A stretch of DNA of 9,353 nt from Oscillospiraceae bacterium (GTDB lineage: Bacteria; Bacillota; Clostridia; Oscillospirales; Oscillospiraceae). This document shows, piece by piece, positions 6,300-9,353 of the stretch. The notes beneath the pieces are model-generated. The model saw only the letters and a program-made list of their open reading frames with translations, was not told where the DNA came from and made no database searches. How positions within the stretch are numbered: the stretch's first letter is position 1; every line of letters starts with the position of its first letter. The stretch is taken from NCBI GenBank assembly GCA_017480395.1, contig JAFVAS010000091.1, positions 1 through 9,353 of the forward strand, given 5' to 3'. The translations under genes and the position numbers were made by a program.

Positions 6300-7556
6300 T
6301 CACTCGTCCACGACGAAGTGGACGGCGGTCTCAAAGCGGCCGCCGGGGAGCTGCCGGATGAGCTTGCGGATGGTGAGCACCGTCAGGCAGGAGGACACCC
6401 GCCGGGCAGGCAGTCCGGTTTTGGACACCAGCTCGTCCGTGATCATCGCCCCCTCATTGAGCAGGGTGAGGATGCTCCGCTCATCGTCGGTGAACTTGGC
6501 CTCGTTGCCCCGCAGGGTCACCACCGGCAGGCCAGTTTGGGGCTGCTCCGGCTTCGGTGCGGGCTCCGGCACGCTCTGGGCCCGGGCCGGTCTCCGGGTG
6601 ACCGGGCCGCTGGCCGGGAGGGGCAGCTCCGGGTCGGGGAGGTGCACCTGCGCGTCCCCGGTGGGACGGCGCTTGTGGGGATAGAGGGCCCAGTAGTGCG
6701 CCAATACATCGTCCCCGCTGCACACGCAGATGGCCTCGCCTCGGGCAAGCAGGCGGTTGGTGCCCGCGCCGGAGGGGGAGTCGATGTTGGAGGGGACGGC
6801 GTAGACATCCCGGCCCTGTTCCAGGGCAAGGGCCGCCACGGAGAGGGTACCGCTTCTCTCCGGGGCCTCCACGCAGACGACGCCCAGGGTGGCACCGGTG
6901 AGCAGCCGGTTGCGCAGGGAATAATACTTGCGCAGATGGGGCGCGCCGGGAGGCGCGGCGCTGAGCACCGCACCCTGCTCGGCGGCGTCCCGGAGCAGGC
7001 GGCGTCCCTCGTCGTTGTCCTGATAGGGGACGTCCACTCCGCCGGGCAGCAGACAGACGGCGGGTGATCCCGTGTCCAGCGCGGCCCGCAGCGCCGTCGC
7101 GTCGCAGCCATAGCCCGCGCCGGTGACCAGCAGTCCGCCCCGGATCGCGATCTCGCGGCCAAGCATGGCGGCGACGGTGCGGCCATAGGGGGAGCAATGC
7201 CGGGTGCCCGCCAGGGCGATGGCGATCTCGTTGTCCAGCTGCGGCAGCATGCCCCGGTAATAGAGTACCAGGGGAGGCAGGTCAATATTCCTCAGCCGCA
7301 GGGGATAGGCGGTGTCCTGCCAGGTGAGCAGGCGGATTTTGCGCCGCTCGCACTCCGTGAGGATGCGCTCCGGCTCCTCCAGCGACTTGTCCCCCAGGCG
7401 CTGGAGCTGCTCCTCGCTCAGGCCGAGATGGGAGAAGTCGCCGCTCTGGGCATAAAAGACCTGCTCCGGCGTGTCAAAGATCTGGAGAAGCCGATGGGCG
7501 GGGCCGGGGGAGACCCGGGTGGTCAGCCACAGCCAGGCTTTGGCGGGGGTCAGCAT
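6300..7556 (-). CDS. dprA: DNA-processing protein DprA (Smf)
   Basis: DprA binds incoming single-stranded DNA during natural transformation and loads RecA onto it; orthologues also occur in species never shown to be competent. The protein has 418 residues. An N-terminal helical region (about 1-70) is followed by the Rossmann-like DprA domain (about 75-290), with IALAGTRHCSPYG (residues 113-125), SLRNRLLTGATLGVVCVEA, ERSGTLSVAALALEQGRDVYAVPS and NIDSP. A Pro-rich linker (about 297-345) leads to a C-terminal winged helix (about 354-410), typical of full-length DprA. The phosphate-loop region is unusual: TGAGYGCDATAL replaces the common SGxAxGIDxxAH. The ATG at 7554-7556 is chosen because GGAGGGGG lies 5 nt upstream and it overlaps the preceding stop as ATGCTGA. 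The frame stays open farther upstream, but that part is arginine-rich shadow of the methyltransferase gene. Placement just before topA is the conserved Firmicute arrangement. Confidence 0.93.
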   Translation of the reverse strand: MLTPAKAWLWLTTRVSPGPAHRLLQIFDTPEQVFYAQSGDFSHLGLSEEQLQRLGDKSLEEPERILTECERRKIRLLTWQDTAYPLRLRNIDLPPLVLYYRGMLPQLDNEIAIALAGTRHCSPYGRTVAAMLGREIAIRGGLLVTGAGYGCDATALRAALDTGSPAVCLLPGGVDVPYQDNDEGRRLLRDAAEQGAVLSAAPPGAPHLRKYYSLRNRLLTGATLGVVCVEAPERSGTLSVAALALEQGRDVYAVPSNIDSPSGAGTNRLLARGEAICVCSGDDVLAHYWALYPHKRRPTGDAQVHLPDPELPLPASGPVTRRPARAQSVPEPAPKPEQPQTGLPVVTLRGNEAKFTDDERSILTLLNEGAMITDELVSKTGLPARRVSSCLTVLTIRKLIRQLPGGRFETAVHFVVDE

Positions 7557-8332
7557 GGCAGCCCCCTCCGATACCACTCCCAGAGCACCACCGCCGCCGC
7601 GGCGGCGGCGTTCAGCGACTCGCAGGTCGGCTCCATCGGGATGCGGATGGTGGCGTCGCACCGATCCAGCAGGTCGGGGGAGACGCCGCTGCCCTCGCTG
7701 CCGATGACGACGGCGGCCCGGGTGAGGGGGGCGCACTCCAGAGAGACGGTGTCAGAGCGCAGGGCGGTGGCGCAGAGGGCCAGGTCGGAGCGGCGCACCA
7801 GATCGGGAAGTTTCTCCGCCTCCACCTCCCACACCGGGGTGCGGAAGATGGCCCCCATGGAGGCCCGGACGGCCTTTGGGTTCAGGGGGTCGGCACAGGA
7901 GCCGGTGAGCAGCAGACCGTCGCAGCCAAAGGCGTCGGCGGATCGGAGGATCGTCCCCACATTGCCCGGGTCCTGGAGGCCGTCCAGAATCAGGTAGCGC
8001 CCGCCGGTCAGCCGCTCCGGCGGCGTGAGGTCGGGGGCCTTGACCAGGAACAGGGCACCCTGGGGGGTGCGCATGGGGGAGATGCTGTGCATGATTTCCC
8101 GGGGCACCGCGACGGTGCGTACCCCCTCCGGCATCGGCGTGCCGCCCAGGGCGTCGGCCAGATCGTCGGAGAGGATGACCGTGTCGACCTCGGCGTGCCA
8201 TTGGATGGCCTCGCCCAGCAGCTTCACCCCATCGCAGAGGTAGAGCCCCCGCTCCCGGCGGAAGTCCCGCTCCCGGCTGAGGCGCCGTACCAGAGAGATG
8301 GTCGAATTTGCGCGGCTGGTGATGCGTTCCAT
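7550..8332 (-). CDS. SpoU/TrmH-family RNA 2'-O-ribose methyltransferase
   Basis: This 260-residue SAM-dependent enzyme should methylate a ribose 2'-OH in rRNA or tRNA. The N-terminal part (about 1-100) looks like the SpoU substrate-binding domain, including ERGLYLCDGVKLLGEAI. The C-terminal trefoil-knot domain (about 112-256) has motif 1, LDGLQDPGNVGTILRSADAFG, with N124 and R130. It also has PKAVRASMGAIFRTPV, motif 2 IGSEGSGVSPDLLD with E213, and motif 3 IPMEPTCESLNAAAAAA with S239 and N241. Overall it resembles the TrmH group containing RlmB and YsgA, but the target nucleotide cannot be assigned from sequence, so no symbol is given. The ATG has GAGGAGG at 7-nt spacing. It is the first gene of the operon, and its stop overlaps the dprA start by 7 nt. 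Motif 3 has Glu-Pro where many relatives have a Gly, which is mildly unusual. Confidence 0.92.
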   Translation of the reverse strand: MERITSRANSTISLVRRLSRERDFRRERGLYLCDGVKLLGEAIQWHAEVDTVILSDDLADALGGTPMPEGVRTVAVPREIMHSISPMRTPQGALFLVKAPDLTPPERLTGGRYLILDGLQDPGNVGTILRSADAFGCDGLLLTGSCADPLNPKAVRASMGAIFRTPVWEVEAEKLPDLVRRSDLALCATALRSDTVSLECAPLTRAAVVIGSEGSGVSPDLLDRCDATIRIPMEPTCESLNAAAAAAVVLWEWYRRGLPC

Positions 8333-8339
8333 GAAACGG

Positions 8340-8346
8340 CCTCCTC
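8340..8346 (-). promoter_or_regulatory. Ribosome binding site of the SpoU-family methyltransferase
   Basis: The minus strand reads GAGGAGG seven nucleotides before the ATG at 8330-8332, an almost ideal Shine-Dalgarno sequence that supports this start. Confidence 0.8.
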
Positions 8347-8421
8347 ACACTACGGCGTCCATAACGGGAGAAATGGATCAGTTTGCGAACTATTTTTGGT
8401 GCAATGTCGCACATGAAAGAA

Positions 8422-8450
8422 ATAATACAGCGCTTTTTTCATTTCGTCAA
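8422..8450 (-). promoter_or_regulatory. Sigma-A promoter of the five-gene operon
   Basis: The minus strand has a -35 box TTGACG (8445-8450), a 17-bp spacer, and a -10 box TATTAT (8422-8427). An AT-rich stretch (about 8455-8475) lies just upstream of the -35 and could act as an UP element. Transcription should start near 8415, giving an 83-nt leader. In that leader TCCAT and ATGGA can pair as a 5-bp hairpin about 20 nt before the ribosome site, and GTGC/GCAC forms a smaller one. Neither resembles a known riboswitch. No second promoter of similar quality was seen inside the operon. Confidence 0.8.
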
Positions 8451-8477
8451 GCCCCATATACATTAAAATATAGATTT

Positions 8478-8523
8478 CCCCCAACGGAGGGGGCCGCCCA
8501 CTGGGGAATTGCCGCGCAGCAAT
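8478..8523. repeat. Degenerate palindromic GC-rich intergenic repeat
   Basis: Two small inverted repeats sit side by side. CCCCC/GGGGG (8478-8482 and 8489-8493) encloses AACGGA, and ATTGC/GCAAT (8508-8512 and 8519-8523) encloses CGCGCA and is flanked by GGGG and GGAGGG. The layout resembles short interspersed palindromic repeats common in GC-rich Oscillospiraceae intergenic regions. That identity is from memory of general pattern, not a match I could test. Farther on, ATGGGGAA is directly repeated at 8569-8584. No gene is apparent between 8333 and 8633. Confidence 0.4.
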
Positions 8524-8582
8524 GGAGGGCTAAAAACGGGAATAACGCGGCTTCACCGTTTGTTGCTAATGGGGAAATGGGG

Positions 8583-8622
8583 AAAGACAGCCGGGGCCGC
8601 GTCCAATGGGACGCGGCCCCGG
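8583..8622 (-). terminator. Intrinsic terminator of the L,D-transpeptidase gene
   Basis: A perfect 14-bp, almost pure GC inverted repeat (8591-8604 and 8609-8622) with a 4-nt loop lies 11 nt after the stop codon. On the minus strand it is followed by CTGTCTTT, a weak U-tract. A second, weaker minus-strand hairpin (AAACGG/CCGTTT, arms 8556-8561 and 8534-8539) followed by TTA lies downstream and may act as back-up. Confidence 0.8.
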
Positions 8623-8633
8623 TGGGGGTTCGA

Positions 8634-9353
8634 TTATTTGTAGGTGACGACCTTGGTGCCGGAGGGGATGTTGGAGTAGATCCAATAGGCATGGTCGATT
8701 GTCAGACGGACGCAGCCGTGGGAGATGGAGACCCCCATCGCGCCCTCCTGCACGTTGCCGGGGTTATTCAGCCCGGTGCCGGAGCGGTCGTAGGTGATGG
8801 AATGGAAGAGGTAGTTGCCGTAGAACTGGGTGTAGTACCAGCAGCGGCCCCGGGAGGTGTTGAAATAGGTGCCCTTCGCCTGGACGGTATAGGTGCCGAC
8901 GACGGTGGGGGTGGAGGGCTTGCCGGTGGAGCACTCCCAGTAGTGGAGCAGCGTCCAGTTGCCCTTGCTGCCGGTGAAGATGCCCACCCGGTGGGTGGTC
9001 AGGTTGACCAGCATCAGGTATTTGGTGCTGCTGGCAAGTCCCTGGGCCTTGTTGATCATGGCCCGGTCGCGCTCCAGAAGCGTGCCGTCGGTATCTGCAT
9101 AGTGGAAGTCATCCACCCACTCGTCAGCGGCCATCGAGCCGTTGGATTTGAGGTAGTAGTTGTCCACGGTGGCATCGGCGGTCATGGCTCCGCCATCCTC
9201 GAAGTGGTACCAGGTGCCGTTGATGAACTTCCAGCCGGTGACCATCTGTCCGCCGGGGCCGAAGAAGTACCAGACGTCGTCAACCTTGCTCCAGCCGGTG
9301 AGCATGCGGCCATTCCCGTCAAAGCGGTACCAGGCGTCATTGATGAATTTCCA
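8634..9353 (-). CDS. L,D-transpeptidase with choline-binding-type cell-wall repeats, C-terminal part (5' end outside window)
   Basis: The frame is open to the right edge, so 239 residues of a longer secreted protein are visible. Residues about 1-60 form three units of about 20 residues of the choline-binding/glucan-binding type, each beginning with a W and carrying an aromatic WY and a Gly-rich turn before MLTGW, MVTGW or MTAD. More divergent units follow to about residue 92. These repeats usually hold proteins on wall teichoic acids or other wall polymers. The YkuD catalytic domain (about 109-237) has the conserved His in LFHSI and the active-site block SISHGCVRL, with catalytic Cys at visible residue 214 (codon 8712-8714). 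It would form 3-3 peptidoglycan cross-links or attach proteins to the wall. An internal ATG at 9303-9305 is not the true start, because it sits within a wall repeat and the repeats continue upstream. It ends in TAA and is followed by a strong terminator. Confidence 0.93.
   Translation of the reverse strand, partial: WKFINDAWYRFDGNGRMLTGWSKVDDVWYFFGPGGQMVTGWKFINGTWYHFEDGGAMTADATVDNYYLKSNGSMAADEWVDDFHYADTDGTLLERDRAMINKAQGLASSTKYLMLVNLTTHRVGIFTGSKGNWTLLHYWECSTGKPSTPTVVGTYTVQAKGTYFNTSRGRCWYYTQFYGNYLFHSITYDRSGTGLNNPGNVQEGAMGVSISHGCVRLTIDHAYWIYSNIPSGTKVVTYK
9174..9353 (-). repeat. Choline-binding-type repeat units of the L,D-transpeptidase
   Basis: Three consecutive 60-nt units (about 9294-9353, 9234-9293 and 9174-9233) encode WKFIND, WSKVDD and WKFING starts at 20-residue spacing. 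The first and third are the most alike. The array enters the window from the right, so its total copy number is unknown. Confidence 0.75.

Noticed and set aside
7557..7736. An N-terminal extension of dprA by 60 codons
   Set aside because: The extension is Arg/Gly-rich shadow of the methyltransferase gene. The internal ATG at 7554-7556 has a strong ribosome site and begins a normal DprA N-terminus.
8333..8415. A riboswitch or T-box in the operon leader
   Set aside because: The leader is only about 83 nt with two tiny hairpins, and no known aptamer core or terminator/antiterminator pair was seen.
8591..8622. The long GC palindrome as a recombination or attachment site
   Set aside because: Its position right after a stop codon, simple 4-nt loop and following T-rich run are explained by a terminator; no integrase or second site is present.
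8447..8692. An 81-codon minus-strand frame in the intergenic region
   Set aside because: It overlaps the transpeptidase 3' end in another frame, reads through the terminator hairpin and repeats, and contains the promoter region.

Overview
This is a GC-rich chromosomal segment that looks like a Gram-positive gut Firmicute of the Oscillospiraceae type (Oscillibacter, Flavonifractor and relatives). That placement is inferred from the large Firmicute-type FeoB, the dprA-topA-trmFO gene order, strong GGAGG ribosome binding sites, a lipoprotein solute-binding protein and a choline-binding-repeat L,D-transpeptidase. No 16S or other taxonomic marker is present. Every gene except the first is on the minus strand.

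Layout from left to right. (1) 2-499 (+) is the C-terminal end of the ferrous iron transporter FeoB, which meets the next gene tail to tail across a bidirectional terminator at 503-534. (2) 550-1776 (-) is an orphan sugar-type solute-binding lipoprotein with its own promoter. (3) 1887-8332 (-) is a compact five-gene informational operon. In transcription order it holds a SpoU/TrmH-family RNA 2'-O-methyltransferase, dprA, topA, trmFO and rnc. It starts at a near-consensus sigma-A promoter (8422-8450) and ends at a strong intrinsic terminator (1842-1879). Gaps are a 7-nt overlap, 74 nt, 3 nt and 4 nt, so most of it is probably translationally coupled. (4) 8333-8633 is intergenic and holds the operon leader and promoter, a degenerate GC-rich palindromic repeat and the terminator of the next gene. 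(5) 8634-9353 (-) is the C-terminal part of a secreted L,D-transpeptidase with choline-binding-type wall repeats; its start lies beyond the right edge.

The operon joins nucleic-acid maintenance functions: rRNA/tRNA methylation (SpoU family, TrmFO), DNA topology (TopA), ssDNA handling in transformation (DprA) and dsRNA cleavage (RNase III).

The most striking anomaly is that topA is interrupted by a single in-frame TAG at codon 97, inside the Toprim catalytic domain, while everything else about the gene is intact. No other gene in the window ends in TAG; the stops are five TGA and three TAA. The possible explanations are a consensus error, a recent nonsense mutation, or readthrough or suppression of the codon. 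No mobile element, CRISPR array, rRNA or tRNA was seen, and I did not find a convincing new multi-gene system.
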